A stretch of 64,000 bases of DNA from Enterovibrio gelatinilyticus (GCF_028683095.1 NZ_JAJUBC010000002.1:186001-250000), one strand, 5' to 3'. Counted from the first letter of the stretch, positions 31,607-43,034 are shown. Program-made: numbers and translations. Notes: generated from the sequence alone by a model not told the origin.

Positions 31607-32961
31607 GACGCGCTCTCCTCGATTGCTGCTACCACTTCTGACATTTTCATTCCGTTGGCCCCTTTGACCAAAACGGATACTTCACGTTTTGTTTTCATGA
31701 GTTCTACTACATGCGCCATCAGGGCGTCTTTGTTTTCAAAATGTTGACCACCGCAACGAGCACTGATAGCTTCGCTGGCTGGCCCATGAGTGATCACGGT
31801 TTGAATGGAGGCTTGGCTAAGATGGTCTGCCACTTCTTGGTGTACCGCCGCAGAGTGTTCTCCCATCTCTCCCATGTCGGCTAAAACGATAACCTTATCG
31901 CCCGCAAAGCTATCTAGTAAATCTATAGCGGCTTTCATGGCGGCAAGGCTGGCGTTGTAACTGTCGTCGATCAGGCGAAGTCCCGGACGCGGGAAGCTTA
32001 TCGCGCCTCGGCCCTTAACAGGCGACACGGAAGCGAGACCACGCGCCACATCATCCATGGTGACACCATCAACATTCAGTGCCGCTATGGTTGCCAATAT
32101 CGCGTTCGCGACATTATGTTGTCCGGGTAAATTCACAAACAAAGGATAAACACCCTCGTTCGTCACTAAATCAAACTCGAAACAACCGTTGTCAGTTTGT
32201 CGAATATTCTCAGGACGGTAGTCAGCATCTTTTCCTGAAACCGTCATGGTAAGTAACTGCTTACTTTTCAGTGCGTCACCCCAACGTTCACCACCGAAAC
32301 TATCGAGGTTAACAATCGCCAGCGCGCCATCTTCCAGACCTTCGAAGATTTCGCCTTTGGCTTTAGCCACACCGTCTAGCGAACCGAAACCTTCAAGATG
32401 GGCGGCCGCTAAGTTCGTCACCATCGCAATGTCTGGCTTAACCAACTGTGTGGTATAAGCAATTTCTCCGATGTGATTCGCACCCAGCTCAATCACAGCA
32501 AATGTGTCTGAAGGCGTTAAACGCAGCAAGGTTAAAGGTACACCGATGTCGTTATTGAAATTACCCGCGGTATACAAGGTTTGCCCTTGTTGAGATAAAA
32601 TCGCCGCCAACATTTCTTTTACCGTGGTTTTGCCACAACTGCCTGTTAGCGCAATGGTTTTCACATCGCACTGGGCTTTAACCCAAGCACCAAGTTGACC
32701 CAATGCCAGTTTGGTGTCTTTAACCACCAACTGTGGCAAGTCAGAGTCTACTGGTGTCGACACCAACAATGCAGAAGCACCATTGGCTTTTGCGGTATCG
32801 ATAAAGTCATGCGCATCGAAACGCTCACCCACCAGCGCCACAAACAGAGCGCCTTCACCGAGTGAACGTGTATCGGTTGATACGGCATTGATGATGACGT
32901 CTTCACCTTGCAGGTCAGCCGCTAAAACAGACTGCAACGTTTGCAGCGAAACCGGGATCAT
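31600..32961 (-). CDS. murF: UDP-MurNAc-tripeptide--D-alanyl-D-alanine ligase
   Basis: The 453-residue ligase adds the D-Ala-D-Ala dipeptide to finish the pentapeptide. The P-loop is TGSCGKTT (106-113); [10 protein letters not shown] and [15 protein letters not shown] are typical MurF motifs. It overlaps murE by 4 bases and mraY by 7, which indicates tight translational coupling. Its substrate needs a D-Ala-D-Ala ligase that is not encoded in this cluster. Confidence 0.97.
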   Translation of the reverse strand: MIPVSLQTLQSVLAADLQGEDVIINAVSTDTRSLGEGALFVALVGERFDAHDFIDTAKANGASALLVSTPVDSDLPQLVVKDTKLALGQLGAWVKAQCDVKTIALTGSCGKTTVKEMLAAILSQQGQTLYTAGNFNNDIGVPLTLLRLTPSDTFAVIELGANHIGEIAYTTQLVKPDIAMVTNLAAAHLEGFGSLDGVAKAKGEIFEGLEDGALAIVNLDSFGGERWGDALKSKQLLTMTVSGKDADYRPENIRQTDNGCFEFDLVTNEGVYPLFVNLPGQHNVANAILATIAALNVDGVTMDDVARGLASVSPVKGRGAISFPRPGLRLIDDSYNASLAAMKAAIDLLDSFAGDKVIVLADMGEMGEHSAAVHQEVADHLSQASIQTVITHGPASEAISARCGGQHFENKDALMAHVVELMKTKREVSVLVKGANGMKMSEVVAAIEESASC

Positions 32962-34445
32962 CCCTTTACCTCCAGCAGATCGCGAACCGTTTCACGATCG
33001 GAATAATGAACTGTACCTGTGGCCAATACTTGGTAGTCTTCGTGGCCTTTCCCGGCCACCAGAATCACATCATCTTCTGACGCGTTTTCAAAAGCATAGC
33101 GACACGCTTCCGCGCGGTCATGAAGAATAACGGCTTTCTCTGGCGAGGCCATGCCCTTGAGCATATCGGCAACAATGCTTTCTGGAGGTTCCGAGCGAGG
33201 ATTATCGTCCGTTAAAATGGCGACATCGGCGAGACGCTCTGCAATCTCAGCCATCATTGGACGTTTGCCCGTGTCTCTGTCGCCACCACAACCAAACAGA
33301 CACCACAACTTACCGTCGCAATGACGGCGCAGTGCATGAAGTGCTTTTTCTAGGGCGTCGGGCGTATGAGCATAATCAACAACTAACATGGGTTTGTCAG
33401 CGTGATGAAAGACTTCCATTCGACCGATAACGGCTTGAAGTTGTGGGGCGACATCCAGAAGAGTGGCTTTGTCGTACCCCAGACCGAGCAATGTTGCCAA
33501 GCTCAGTAGCAAATTCATCACATTGAATTCACCCACCAAAGGCGCAGTGAATTCTCCTTCCCCCCACGATGAGGAGAAAGCGATGGTCACACCACTGGTC
33601 GCATAGGTCACATCCGTCAACCAGAGTTTTTTGCCTTGATGGGCACTGACTGTATGTTCTGACATAGAGACAGCAACGGCTTCAGGCATATTTCGCACCC
33701 AATCCGCGCCAATAGGATCATCTACATTAATCACTGGCACTGGTGAGCCATAATGCGTAAACAAACGCAGTTTGGCCTCAGCGTAGGCTTCCATCGTGCC
33801 ATGATAATCAAGGTGATCACGGCTGAGATTGGTGAAGATCGCCGCATCGAAAGAGACAGCTTTCACGCGATCTTGCACTAAACCATGCGAAGACACTTCC
33901 ATTGCCACATGGGTCGCCCCTTGGCCTTTAAACTGTGCGAATTGCTGCTGGATATCCAACGCACTGCCCGTGGTATTCGGCGCGGCTTCGAGTGACGACA
34001 GGAAACCGTTCCCTGTGGTCCCCATAACCGCTGCTTTCCCACCCAACAAATCAATCCATTGGGCAATCAACTGGCTGACTGTTGTCTTACCGTTTGTGCC
34101 GGTAATACCGATCGTCGTCATCGCAAGGCTTGGTGCCTGATAAAAGCGTGCGGCGATATCTGATAACGTAGATTTTAGGTGGGGAAAAGCCACTACAGGA
34201 ACATCAGCGTGGAGTGAAACCCCAAACTGCCCGCTGGTATCGCCTTCATCGGCAATAATCGCGACAGCACCTGCGGCAATAGCGTCAGGAATATAACGAC
34301 GCGCGTCCAAGCTATGCCCTTGAACGGCAACAAACACATCACCATGAACTATCTGGCGATTATCCAGTTTCAAACCGGAAATTTTGATATCTGGCGCAGC
34401 GTCAAACCACGGCGCTAGAAGTTCTTTAAAGCTGGTATTCGGCAT
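32958..34445 (-). CDS. murE: UDP-MurNAc-tripeptide synthetase, meso-DAP adding
   Basis: The 495-residue ligase adds meso-diaminopimelate to UDP-MurNAc-L-Ala-D-Glu. The P-loop is GITGTNGKTTV (113-123). The DNPRSEPPE segment contains the DNPR motif that marks meso-DAP rather than L-lysine specificity, as expected for a Gram-negative. It shares one base with ftsI (TAATG overlap) and four with murF. Confidence 0.97.
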   Translation of the reverse strand: MPNTSFKELLAPWFDAAPDIKISGLKLDNRQIVHGDVFVAVQGHSLDARRYIPDAIAAGAVAIIADEGDTSGQFGVSLHADVPVVAFPHLKSTLSDIAARFYQAPSLAMTTIGITGTNGKTTVSQLIAQWIDLLGGKAAVMGTTGNGFLSSLEAAPNTTGSALDIQQQFAQFKGQGATHVAMEVSSHGLVQDRVKAVSFDAAIFTNLSRDHLDYHGTMEAYAEAKLRLFTHYGSPVPVINVDDPIGADWVRNMPEAVAVSMSEHTVSAHQGKKLWLTDVTYATSGVTIAFSSSWGEGEFTAPLVGEFNVMNLLLSLATLLGLGYDKATLLDVAPQLQAVIGRMEVFHHADKPMLVVDYAHTPDALEKALHALRRHCDGKLWCLFGCGGDRDTGKRPMMAEIAERLADVAILTDDNPRSEPPESIVADMLKGMASPEKAVILHDRAEACRYAFENASEDDVILVAGKGHEDYQVLATGTVHYSDRETVRDLLEVKG

Positions 34446-36196
34446 CAGTTTTGCCTGTCCGTTTTAGCAATCTGTAACGAGGGTTGCTGAGCGTCCGGTG
34501 CAATATTTAATATCTGCAACGCGCTCTTCATTACGTCTGAAAACACAGGGGCCGCAACCTGACCACCGTAGTATTTGTCGCCTTGCGGTTCATTGATCAC
34601 AACCACGATAGCGATGCGCGGATTGCTGATGGGTGCGATCCCCGCTGTATAACCAATATATTCATCACCATAGCCGCCGGCGACAGCCACTTTTGCTGTA
34701 CCGGTTTTAGCACCAACACGATAGCCTTCCACTGCGGCCCTTCTCGCACTGCCACCTTCCTGGGTAACGGCTTCAAGCATGTCTAGCACCTTGCGGGTGT
34801 TTTCACGGGAAGCAACTTGCTTGCCCGGCACAACCGCTTCGGTTTTCAAAATCGACAGCGGGCGATTTACACCTAATCCACCAAGAACGGCATAGGCGCG
34901 AACCAATTGCGCAGGGGTAATAGATAATCCGTAACCAAACGAAAGCGTCGCACGCTCAAAGTCAGACCAACGACGGCGGTTAGGGTATAAGCCGAACGAC
35001 TCACCAATCAGGTTCACACCAGTAGCATCACCAATGCCAAAACTGCTGTAAAGGCCAAGCAAGGCTTCAACTGGCATAGAGAGCGAAAGTTTACTGACGC
35101 CGATATTACTGGATTTTTGAAGAATTTTTCGAAGGTCGGCCTTGCCCGCTTTGGACACATCACGCACTCGTGCACCACCAATGGACATCACGCCATTGCC
35201 GGTATCAATGATAGTGTTTTCATCTGCAACGCCATTCTCAAGCGCAGCTAATACCACCAAAGGTTTGATGGTTGAGCCCGGCTCAAAAACGTCTGTGATA
35301 GCGCGGTTACGCATTTTAAAACTTTTGAGATCAGCGCGATTATTAGGGTTGTATGACGGGGCATTGACCATGGCTAACACTTCGCCAGTGCGCACATCCA
35401 CCATCACCAACGATCCCGATGTTGCTCGATAGTCTGCAACCGCTTGCTTGATGGCGCGATAGGAAATGGCTTGAAGGCGCTGATCGATGCTCAACTGCAG
35501 CGGCTTACCTTCTTCTTTGGCTTCCAAAGAAATGTTTTCCACCACACGACCGTATCTGTCTTTGCGCACGGTGCGACGACCTGGTTCACCACTAAGCCAA
35601 CCATCATAGCCTCGCTCAATGCCTTCTAGGCCGCGACCATCGATACCAGTGACGCCAACTAAGTGAGCACTAACCTCTCCGGTTGGATAAAAACGGCGAG
35701 ATTCATCGTTCATACCAATGCCCGGCAGTTTCAGTCCTGCCACATAATTGGCGACAGCAGGGCCAACTTGGCGCTGAAGATAGATGAAGCGCTTATTGCG
35801 GTTCTTTTCAATGCGAGTGAGCATCTTCTCACGATCTAGCCCCAGTACATCAGCTAGCGCATACCAGCGATCTTTTTCTTTCAGGCCCCCGTTTTTATAA
35901 ACGGTGACGGGGTCAACGTAGACCGCTTCAACAGGCACACTTACTGCCAGAGATTCATCATTTCTGTCAGTGATCATACCGCGGGAAGAATGGAGGGCTT
36001 TGACGCGAACAGAACGCAAATCGCCTTCATAACGAAGGCGATCAGGCTCTATCACTTGAATATAAGCAGCACGAGATATCAGGGCAACCAAAGCGAAAGA
36101 AATACACACGCAAACCGTCACGAAACGCCACTTAATCAGTGTTGGCGCTGGCTTCTTGGCGCGTTGATTCGTTGGTTTGTTCTTTCCCTTAAACAC
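34445..36196 (-). CDS. ftsI: Peptidoglycan transpeptidase FtsI (PBP3)
   Basis: A 583-residue class B penicillin-binding protein that crosslinks septal peptidoglycan with FtsW. After a cytoplasmic basic stretch there is one membrane helix (about 24-45), the pedestal domain, and the transpeptidase domain with the SxxK motif STIK (S308, K311), SSN (362-364) and KTG (497-499). It is the beta-lactam target PBP3 and overlaps both ftsL and murE by one base. Confidence 0.97.
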   Translation of the reverse strand: MFKGKNKPTNQRAKKPAPTLIKWRFVTVCVCISFALVALISRAAYIQVIEPDRLRYEGDLRSVRVKALHSSRGMITDRNDESLAVSVPVEAVYVDPVTVYKNGGLKEKDRWYALADVLGLDREKMLTRIEKNRNKRFIYLQRQVGPAVANYVAGLKLPGIGMNDESRRFYPTGEVSAHLVGVTGIDGRGLEGIERGYDGWLSGEPGRRTVRKDRYGRVVENISLEAKEEGKPLQLSIDQRLQAISYRAIKQAVADYRATSGSLVMVDVRTGEVLAMVNAPSYNPNNRADLKSFKMRNRAITDVFEPGSTIKPLVVLAALENGVADENTIIDTGNGVMSIGGARVRDVSKAGKADLRKILQKSSNIGVSKLSLSMPVEALLGLYSSFGIGDATGVNLIGESFGLYPNRRRWSDFERATLSFGYGLSITPAQLVRAYAVLGGLGVNRPLSILKTEAVVPGKQVASRENTRKVLDMLEAVTQEGGSARRAAVEGYRVGAKTGTAKVAVAGGYGDEYIGYTAGIAPISNPRIAIVVVINEPQGDKYYGGQVAAPVFSDVMKSALQILNIAPDAQQPSLQIAKTDRQN

Positions 36197-36507
36197 TATT
36201 GACTCACTATGATTTCACGTCTGCTGTCAGGACGAATCATGTCCTGATCATTCCGTGCCATGGACTCGACACGGCTATGTTCCGATAATGCATGTTCTTC
36301 GAGGATCTGATTTCGCCACTCAACCTCAAGCCTTTCTCGCTCCATCAATAACCGATCTTGATGGGCAATTTCAGTGCGTGTTTTTTGCGTAACATACACC
36401 ACAGATAACGCGGAAAGCAGCACCAGTACCAGCAACACCAATGGCACCTTACCCACAGTGGTAAGGTCATGAAATATTTGCTTAGTCAGACCCGGTGCGC
36501 GTTCCAT
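36196..36507 (-). CDS. ftsL: Cell division protein FtsL
   Basis: A 103-residue bitopic membrane protein with one helix (about 20-37, VPLVLLVLVLLSALSVVYV) and a periplasmic coiled coil with heptad-like leucines and glutamates. FtsL pairs with FtsB and FtsQ to activate FtsWI. Sequence conservation is low in this family, so the identification rests largely on position between rsmH and ftsI. One-base TAATG overlaps exist on both sides. Confidence 0.93.
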   Translation of the reverse strand: MERAPGLTKQIFHDLTTVGKVPLVLLVLVLLSALSVVYVTQKTRTEIAHQDRLLMERERLEVEWRNQILEEHALSEHSRVESMARNDQDMIRPDSRREIIVSQ

Positions 36508-37460
36508 TAGTCACCTAATTTTTCAGCTACTCGCAACACTGAACTGCGAGAACGTGTATTGTCTGAAACTTCACCATCGCTTGGTTTAAGTGCTTTACCT
36601 ACAGGCTTCATCTTTGCACTGCCCAATGCACGAATTTGCTCTTCTGTCAGCGGCAAACCATGAGGCACAGTTGGCCCCTTGCTTTGTTTACGAATAAATT
36701 GCTTCACCAAGCGATCTTCCAAAGAATGGAAGCTAATCACCGATAAACGCCCTTCCGGCGCAAGGATGTTCAATGCACCTTGCAATGCGGTTTCGATTTC
36801 ATCCAACTCGCTGTTGATGTAAATACGAATTGCCTGAAAGCTGCGCGTCGCTGGGTGTTTTTTTCTGTCTCTCGACGGAGCGACATTAGCAATCAGCTTG
36901 GCCAGTTGCAGCGTGCGAGTCAGAGGCTCTTTTTCCTCATCTTCACGATGTTCAACAATGGCGCGAGCAATACGCTTAGCGAAACGCTCTTCACCAAAGA
37001 CTTTCAATACCCACGCAATATCATCTGCGTCAGCTTCTTGAAGCCATTGAGCCGCTGAAATACCGGATGTTGGGTCCATGCGCATGTCCAACGGACCGTC
37101 ACGCATAAAGCTGAAACCACGCTCTGCATCATCAAGTTGAGGCGATGAAACGCCTAGATCCAACAAAACACCATTGATCTTTCCGCTCAAACCTAACTCT
37201 TCAACATATTGCTGAATACCAGAGAAAGGGCCTTGAATGATATTAAAACGCGGATCATCAATGTTGCCCGCTTCAGCAATCGCCTGAGGATCACGATCAA
37301 TACTGTAAAGACGAGAATTCTCATCTAAACGTGACAAGATCTCGCGGGTGTGACCACCACGTCCAAACGTACCATCGATATAAATACCGTTAGGCTTGAG
37401 AGCTAGACCCTCAATGGATTCGTGGAGAAGGACGGAAATATGTGAAAACTGCTCTGACAT
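36507..37460 (-). CDS. rsmH: 16S rRNA (cytosine-1402-N4)-methyltransferase RsmH
   Basis: The 317-residue SAM-dependent enzyme methylates N4 of C1402 in 16S rRNA. The SAM site [13 protein letters not shown], the [20 protein letters not shown] motif, and the C-terminal [14 protein letters not shown] are diagnostic. It is the second gene of the dcw cluster, 12 bases after mraZ. Confidence 0.97.
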   Translation of the reverse strand: MSEQFSHISVLLHESIEGLALKPNGIYIDGTFGRGGHTREILSRLDENSRLYSIDRDPQAIAEAGNIDDPRFNIIQGPFSGIQQYVEELGLSGKINGVLLDLGVSSPQLDDAERGFSFMRDGPLDMRMDPTSGISAAQWLQEADADDIAWVLKVFGEERFAKRIARAIVEHREDEEKEPLTRTLQLAKLIANVAPSRDRKKHPATRSFQAIRIYINSELDEIETALQGALNILAPEGRLSVISFHSLEDRLVKQFIRKQSKGPTVPHGLPLTEEQIRALGSAKMKPVGKALKPSDGEVSDNTRSRSSVLRVAEKLGD

Positions 37461-37472
37461 AATCTTGGGTAC

Positions 37473-37931
37473 CTAAAGCGAGAAATTGTTGAGCCTTTCA
37501 CTCAACGCTTCCGCTGATTCGGCTTGAATTTGAATATCTTGGTCGATCTGCTCTTGCCATTTGTCGCTGTTCCACAGTTCAAACTTGTTCAACTGTCCAA
37601 CTAACATGGCTTTCCCGTTTAACCCCGCGTAATCACGCAGCGTTGGGGCAATCAGAATTCGACCCTGTCCGTCCATCTCGCACTCAAACGCATGCCCGAG
37701 CAACAAACGTTGCAATCGACGCTCTGCAGGATTGAGACTAGAAAGACGGGAAAGTTTGGCTTCAATCCGTTCCCACTCAGGTAGCGGATAAAGCAGCAGG
37801 CATGGTAACTGATGATCAATGGTGCATACAAACACGCCATCGCATAGCGCATCAAGTTCTTCTCGATATCGCTTTGGCAATGCTACCCGACCTTTTCCGT
37901 CGAGAGAAATGGCGCTCACCCCTCTCAACAT
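37473..37931 (-). CDS. mraZ: Transcriptional regulator MraZ
   Basis: A 152-residue protein with two SpoVT/AbrB-like swapped-hairpin domains ([24 protein letters not shown] and the second [18 protein letters not shown]). In E. coli MraZ represses its own dcw promoter by binding TGGG repeats spaced by five bases; such repeats are present directly upstream here. It is the first gene of the cluster. Confidence 0.96.
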   Translation of the reverse strand: MLRGVSAISLDGKGRVALPKRYREELDALCDGVFVCTIDHQLPCLLLYPLPEWERIEAKLSRLSSLNPAERRLQRLLLGHAFECEMDGQGRILIAPTLRDYAGLNGKAMLVGQLNKFELWNSDKWQEQIDQDIQIQAESAEALSERLNNFSL

Positions 37932-37948
37932 GTCATTTAATTCCCTTT

Positions 37949-37986
37949 CCCACCAGAATAACCCACTTTATTCCACAATTTCCCAC
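37949..37986 (-). promoter_or_regulatory. MraZ-binding repeats (GTGGG boxes)
   Basis: On the reverse strand GTGGG-type boxes lie at 37982-37986, 37972-37976 (GTGGA), 37962-37966 and 37949-37953. The first three are exactly 10 bases apart, the known MraZ spacing; the fourth is 13 away. They lie between the promoter and the mraZ start. Confidence 0.85.
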
Positions 37987-37991
37987 TAAGA

Positions 37992-38021
37992 AGTGTAAGT
38001 ATCAGGCAAAAAGAAAGTCAA
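37992..38021 (-). promoter_or_regulatory. Promoter of the dcw cluster (Pmra)
   Basis: Reverse-strand -35 TTGACT (38016-38021) and -10 TACACT (37992-37997) with an 18-base spacer. The MraZ boxes start just downstream, matching the layout in E. coli. Confidence 0.65.
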
Positions 38022-38186
38022 GCAACCCTGCTGGGCGACATAGGTCACAGTTTCGTGAACCATATTTTATTTCAACAGCTTGTCGTTGATTACAGCCATG
38101 CTGTTTTTTTAACCGTACGCCATGCTAGCGACGATATTCGTGATTTAGCGGAAGCTAAAACACTTTTTCCTATCTTTAAAACTAAA

Positions 38187-38210
38187 GAAGGCGAGCTAAT
38201 GCTCGCCTTC
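38187..38210 (-). terminator. Terminator after rnpB
   Basis: GAAGGCGAGC (38187-38196), loop TAAT, GCTCGCCTTC (38201-38210): a perfect 10-bp stem, followed on the reverse strand by TTTAGTTTT. Confidence 0.88.
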
Positions 38211-38220
38211 TGGGTATTAA

Positions 38221-38606
<386 letters not shown>

Positions 38607-38613
38607 GCGGCGG

Positions 38614-38642
38614 ATTATATAGAAGTCTCTATACCCGAGCAA
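38614..38642 (-). promoter_or_regulatory. Promoter of rnpB
   Basis: Reverse-strand -10 TATAAT (38614-38619) and -35 TTGCTC (38637-38642) with a 17-base spacer, placed correctly for a start at about 38606. Confidence 0.8.
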
Positions 38643-38751
38643 CCTCAAGACGCGCTTATCCGCAAATTTAAAAGCCCAAACGAGTACATTTACCTATAAT
38701 CGGCGCATTAAAAACCATTTATAGGTACTGGACACGGTATAACGGCTCTTG

Positions 38752-39612
38752 CTAACCGAGGTTTTCTAAGCCCCACTTGTACAAGGCATTCTTTTTCACG
38801 CTATAAAGTTCAGCAGCAATCGCCGCCGCTTTCTTCAACGGTAATTCTTTCGCGATCAAGGTAACAGCATTGGTTGCTTCAATCGGCAGATCGTCTTTCT
38901 CAGCGCGATGACCTGCAATCAACAAAACCATTTCGCCACGAATGCGGTTACTGTCTTGTCCCAACCATTCAACCAATTCACCTAACGGCGCACCATGAAT
39001 GGTTTCATAAGTCTTTGTCAGTTCGCGAGCCAACACCACTTGGCGCTCAGTGCCAAGCACTGCAAGCATGTCTTCCAGCGTATCGGTGATACGGTGTGGT
39101 GATTCATAGAAAATCATGGTTCGCGGATCTTGGGCAATCTCAGTAAACTTATCGCGTCGACCTTTACTCTTTGGCGGCAAGAAACCCTCAAAGCTGAAGC
39201 GATCAGATGGCAAACCCGACGCACTTAGTGCGGTGATCACCGCGCAAGGACCGGGCAGGGGCACAACTTTAACACCCGCCTGACGACAACGAGTCACTAA
39301 GTGGTAACCTGGATCAGAGATCAACGGCGTGCCAGCATCAGAGACCAACGCAATCGACTGACCATTGACCAGTTTTTCTATCAAGAAATCCGCTTTTTGT
39401 TGTTCATTATGGTCATGAAGCGCAAAAGTTCGGGTCGTGATACTAAAATGGGACAAAAGTCTGCCAGTGTGGCGGGTATCCTCGGCAGCAATGATGTCAA
39501 CCTGCTGCAATATTTCCAGTGCACGCTGGGTGATGTCTCCCAGGTTTCCGATCGGTGTCGGCACGATATATAAAGTTGAGACGTCAACCACGGTTGAAGT
39601 TTCATCAGTCAT
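38752..39612 (-). CDS. rsmI: 16S rRNA (cytidine-1402-2'-O)-methyltransferase RsmI
   Basis: A 286-residue SAM methyltransferase of the tetrapyrrole methylase fold that adds the 2'-O-methyl group to C1402 of 16S rRNA, the same base modified by RsmH (encoded 1.3 kb away). [41 protein letters not shown] and [13 protein letters not shown] are diagnostic. I use the ATG at 39612; a GTG at 39621 sits too close to the AAGGG ribosome site. It is divergent from lpoA. Confidence 0.95.
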   Translation of the reverse strand: MTDETSTVVDVSTLYIVPTPIGNLGDITQRALEILQQVDIIAAEDTRHTGRLLSHFSITTRTFALHDHNEQQKADFLIEKLVNGQSIALVSDAGTPLISDPGYHLVTRCRQAGVKVVPLPGPCAVITALSASGLPSDRFSFEGFLPPKSKGRRDKFTEIAQDPRTMIFYESPHRITDTLEDMLAVLGTERQVVLARELTKTYETIHGAPLGELVEWLGQDSNRIRGEMVLLIAGHRAEKDDLPIEATNAVTLIAKELPLKKAAAIAAELYSVKKNALYKWGLENLG

Positions 39613-39667
39613 TTGTTTCACAACCCTTCGGCGATTAATATAGAGGGCAACAAGTTACGGACAGAAG

Positions 39668-41509
39668 ATGTTCATGCGTAAAATAACCCATAAGTGCAAA
39701 AGTGTATCACGAGTTATCTCTCCAATCGCCCTAGCATTGGTGCTTTCGGCGTGTCAAACAACGCCACCGGTTGAGCAAGGGCCTCAATATGACATCACAG
39801 CGCCTGCGCGTGAGTCATCAACGTTCTACTTGCTAAAAGCTGAAACCACGACGGGTGAAGAAAAAGCAGATTGGTATTTGCTTGCTTTGAAAGCCCTTAT
39901 TGCCGAACAGCAATTTTCGCAAGCCGATGTTTTAGTGAGCCGAATCGCAAAAATGCCACTAACGAATTTGCAGCTTTCTGAGTGGCAACTTGGACGTGCA
40001 CAACTTTTGGCGCAAAAAGGCAACGCACAAGCAGCGGTAGATAGCCTCAATTTCTTGCCAACATGGCAATTGCCCGCCATTCAACTTGAGCGCTACTACA
40101 TCCTAAAAGGCGAACTCTATCAGCAAGTGGGGAATAAAGCGGGTGCCGCCCTATCCTATGCTGAAGCGTCGCCTTATCTCACTGACAGCTATGATAAGCA
40201 GCAAAACTGGAACCGAGTGTGGGATCTCTTGGTACAAATGCCACAGTCTGATCTCAATGCCCTCGCTGCTAGTGGCAACCAAACCTTGGTGGGATGGATT
40301 GAACTCGTTGATACCCTTCGTCGTTACGCAGGGCGCCCTGCTCAACAGCAAGAAGCACTGAATCAATGGCTAACAGCAAACCCATCACACCCTGCAAATC
40401 AGTATTTACCAGAGAATTTGGCGACATTGCAGGCAATGGAGATCACTCGCCCAGACCGCATTGGCGTTATGTTACCCCTAAGCGACAAATTTGCCACCCA
40501 AGGTGAAGCGATTCGCAACGGTATCCTGCAAGCTTTATTGGACGATAGCTCCGGTAACACTGTGCCTTCAGTGATGTTTTATGACACGAATGCCATGCCT
40601 ATGATGGATATCGTCAATACCATGCGCGCAGATGGTGTTCAGTTTGTCATTGGCCCATTGCAAAAAGACAAGGTCGATGACTTCCTCACGAAAAGCGCAA
40701 ATAGCATTCCCACATTAGCATTGAATATTCCCCTCAATGAAGATGGCGAAGCCAATACTTGCTTTTTCACCTTGTCGCCAGAACAAGAAGCGGAACAGGC
40801 AGCACTGCACATTGCCCAAAATATGCATGAGTTTCCTTTGGTTATCGCACCAGATAACCGTTTCGGTCGCCGAGTGAGTGATGCATTCTCGAAGCAATGG
40901 GAAGCCGAAACAGGCGAGCCCGCTGAAGTCGAATTTTTTAAAAATCGTTCAGCAATGCAAAAAACGGTGAAACGTGTATTTGGTTTAACAGAAAGCCAAG
41001 GCCGTATTCAGCAAATGAACCAATTGCTTGGCTTGGACATGGAATCAGAGCAACGCAGTCGTCGTGATGTAGACTCCGTGTACTTGGTGGCGAATGCTGG
41101 CGAACTCACACTGCTCAAGCCCTTCATTGAAGTGGCAATCAACCCTGATGTTAAGCCTCCGAAACTCTACGCGAGTTCACGCAGTAACAATCGCGTGAAC
41201 GGCGTTGGCGAAATTGGAGAGCTTCGTGGCATTGAGTTTAGTGATGTTCCTTTGCTTGTCGAACCCAACGACCCGACCGCTGCCCGTTTCAACCAACTTT
41301 GGCCTGAACTCGACAACGGAATGACTCGCCTATATGCCTTAGGTATGGATGCTTATGCCCTCATCGAAGCGCTCCCTCAAATGCAAGCCTTACCTGAGTA
41401 TCGCTATGAAGGACATTCCGGAGAGCTATCTCTCGGTGACTATTGTACCGTGAACCGCTCTGTGTCTTGGGCAGTGTTTGGAGACCAAGGGATTGTTTCA
41501 GTTAAATAA
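39668..41509 (+). CDS. lpoA: Penicillin-binding protein activator LpoA (lipoprotein)
   Basis: A 613-residue outer-membrane lipoprotein that reaches through the periplasm and activates PBP1A. A signal sequence ends in the lipobox LVLSAC. The N-terminal part is TPR-like helical (about 45-255), and the C-terminal part is a periplasmic-binding-protein fold (ITRPDRIGVMLPLSDKFATQGEAIRNGI). The length fits LpoA of vibrios. An ATG at 39674 is an equally possible start. It begins the lpoA-yraN-diaA-dolP run found in E. coli. Confidence 0.94.
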   Translation: MFMRKITHKCKSVSRVISPIALALVLSACQTTPPVEQGPQYDITAPARESSTFYLLKAETTTGEEKADWYLLALKALIAEQQFSQADVLVSRIAKMPLTNLQLSEWQLGRAQLLAQKGNAQAAVDSLNFLPTWQLPAIQLERYYILKGELYQQVGNKAGAALSYAEASPYLTDSYDKQQNWNRVWDLLVQMPQSDLNALAASGNQTLVGWIELVDTLRRYAGRPAQQQEALNQWLTANPSHPANQYLPENLATLQAMEITRPDRIGVMLPLSDKFATQGEAIRNGILQALLDDSSGNTVPSVMFYDTNAMPMMDIVNTMRADGVQFVIGPLQKDKVDDFLTKSANSIPTLALNIPLNEDGEANTCFFTLSPEQEAEQAALHIAQNMHEFPLVIAPDNRFGRRVSDAFSKQWEAETGEPAEVEFFKNRSAMQKTVKRVFGLTESQGRIQQMNQLLGLDMESEQRSRRDVDSVYLVANAGELTLLKPFIEVAINPDVKPPKLYASSRSNNRVNGVGEIGELRGIEFSDVPLLVEPNDPTAARFNQLWPELDNGMTRLYALGMDAYALIEALPQMQALPEYRYEGHSGELSLGDYCTVNRSVSWAVFGDQGIVSVK

Positions 41510-41855
41510 AAAACAAACTGGCGATCTCTACGAACAACAAGCCTGCCGTTATTTAGAACGGCAGGGTTTGGTCACCTTGGATAAAAATGCCCGCTTTAAA
41601 GTGGGCGAATTAGACCTTGTCATGCGTCACGGCACCTGCATCGTATTTGTGGAGGTTAAATTTCGCAAACAGTCGGCTTTCGGTGGCGCAGCAGTAACTA
41701 TTTCTCATCAAAAACAACAACGTCTACTCAAATCAGCTTATCTCTGGCTTGCTAAACAAGGGCTTTCCGCGACCCACGCCGAATTTCGCTTTGATGCTGT
41801 GGCTTTTGAAGGTGATGTAAACTCTGTAAACTGGATGAAGAATATATATATTTAA
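41493..41855 (+). CDS. yraN: UPF0102 protein YraN
   Basis: About 120 residues of the UPF0102 family, which has an endonuclease-like fold (KQTGDLYEQQACRYLERQGL; FKVGELDLVMRHGTCIVFVEVKFR with the PD-(D/E)xK-type E...D...ExK spacing). Its function is not established. No ATG precedes the conserved part. TTG codons at 41478 and 41493 are the candidates, both inside the end of lpoA, so translation is probably coupled; I chose 41493, which is uncertain. Confidence 0.85.
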   Translation: MFQLNKKQTGDLYEQQACRYLERQGLVTLDKNARFKVGELDLVMRHGTCIVFVEVKFRKQSAFGGAAVTISHQKQQRLLKSAYLWLAKQGLSATHAEFRFDAVAFEGDVNSVNWMKNIYI

Positions 41856-41861
41856 GGGTAA

Positions 41862-42455
<594 letters not shown>

Positions 42456-42458
42456 GCG

Positions 42459-43016
42459 ATGAAGAAGGCACTTTTACTTGCCACGGTATTTGGCTTAAGT
42501 GCCTGTTCGGCTATTTATGAGCAGGACACTCGAAACGCCAAAACAGAATGGGCAGACACTCAGCTATCTATGGAAGTTGCAGGAATCGCCAATAAAGCCC
42601 CCTATCAAGGCGATACACGCATCAATGCCGTTTCTTACGATGGTAACCTGCTGCTAATAGGACAAGCGAAGACAAGCGCTCTCAAGCAATCTCTGGTTGC
42701 AAAAATACGCGAACTTAAGGGTGTTGAAACGGTATACGACCAAATTCGCATTAAAGAACCACTGTCATTGGGGGAAGTGAGCAAAGATACTTGGCTGACA
42801 ACCAAAGTTAAGTCAGCGATCATTGGCAGTAAGAAGCTTAGAAACGTTAATATCAAAGTGTTGTCTGAAGATGGTGAAGTGTTTTTGCTGGGGTACGTCA
42901 CTCGAGAGCAAGCTAACGAAGCCACAGAGATCACGCGAAATCTAAGCGGTGTCAAGCAGGTCATCAAAGGTTTTCAATACTATGAACAACCTACGACTCC
43001 AACCGAAACTGAATAA
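42459..43016 (+). CDS. dolP: Outer-membrane lipoprotein DolP with two BON domains
   Basis: A 185-residue lipoprotein (signal ends LSAC, Cys16) with two BON domains (about 45-115 and 120-178; for example TRINAVSYDGNLLLIGQ and NVNIKVLSEDGEVFLLGYV). E. coli DolP (formerly YraP) binds anionic phospholipids at division sites and supports outer-membrane integrity and the BAM complex. It follows diaA by 3 bases and is followed by a bidirectional terminator. Confidence 0.94.
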   Translation: MKKALLLATVFGLSACSAIYEQDTRNAKTEWADTQLSMEVAGIANKAPYQGDTRINAVSYDGNLLLIGQAKTSALKQSLVAKIRELKGVETVYDQIRIKEPLSLGEVSKDTWLTTKVKSAIIGSKKLRNVNIKVLSEDGEVFLLGYVTREQANEATEITRNLSGVKQVIKGFQYYEQPTTPTETE

Positions 43017-43034
43017 TTCAGTTTGAAAGGATAA

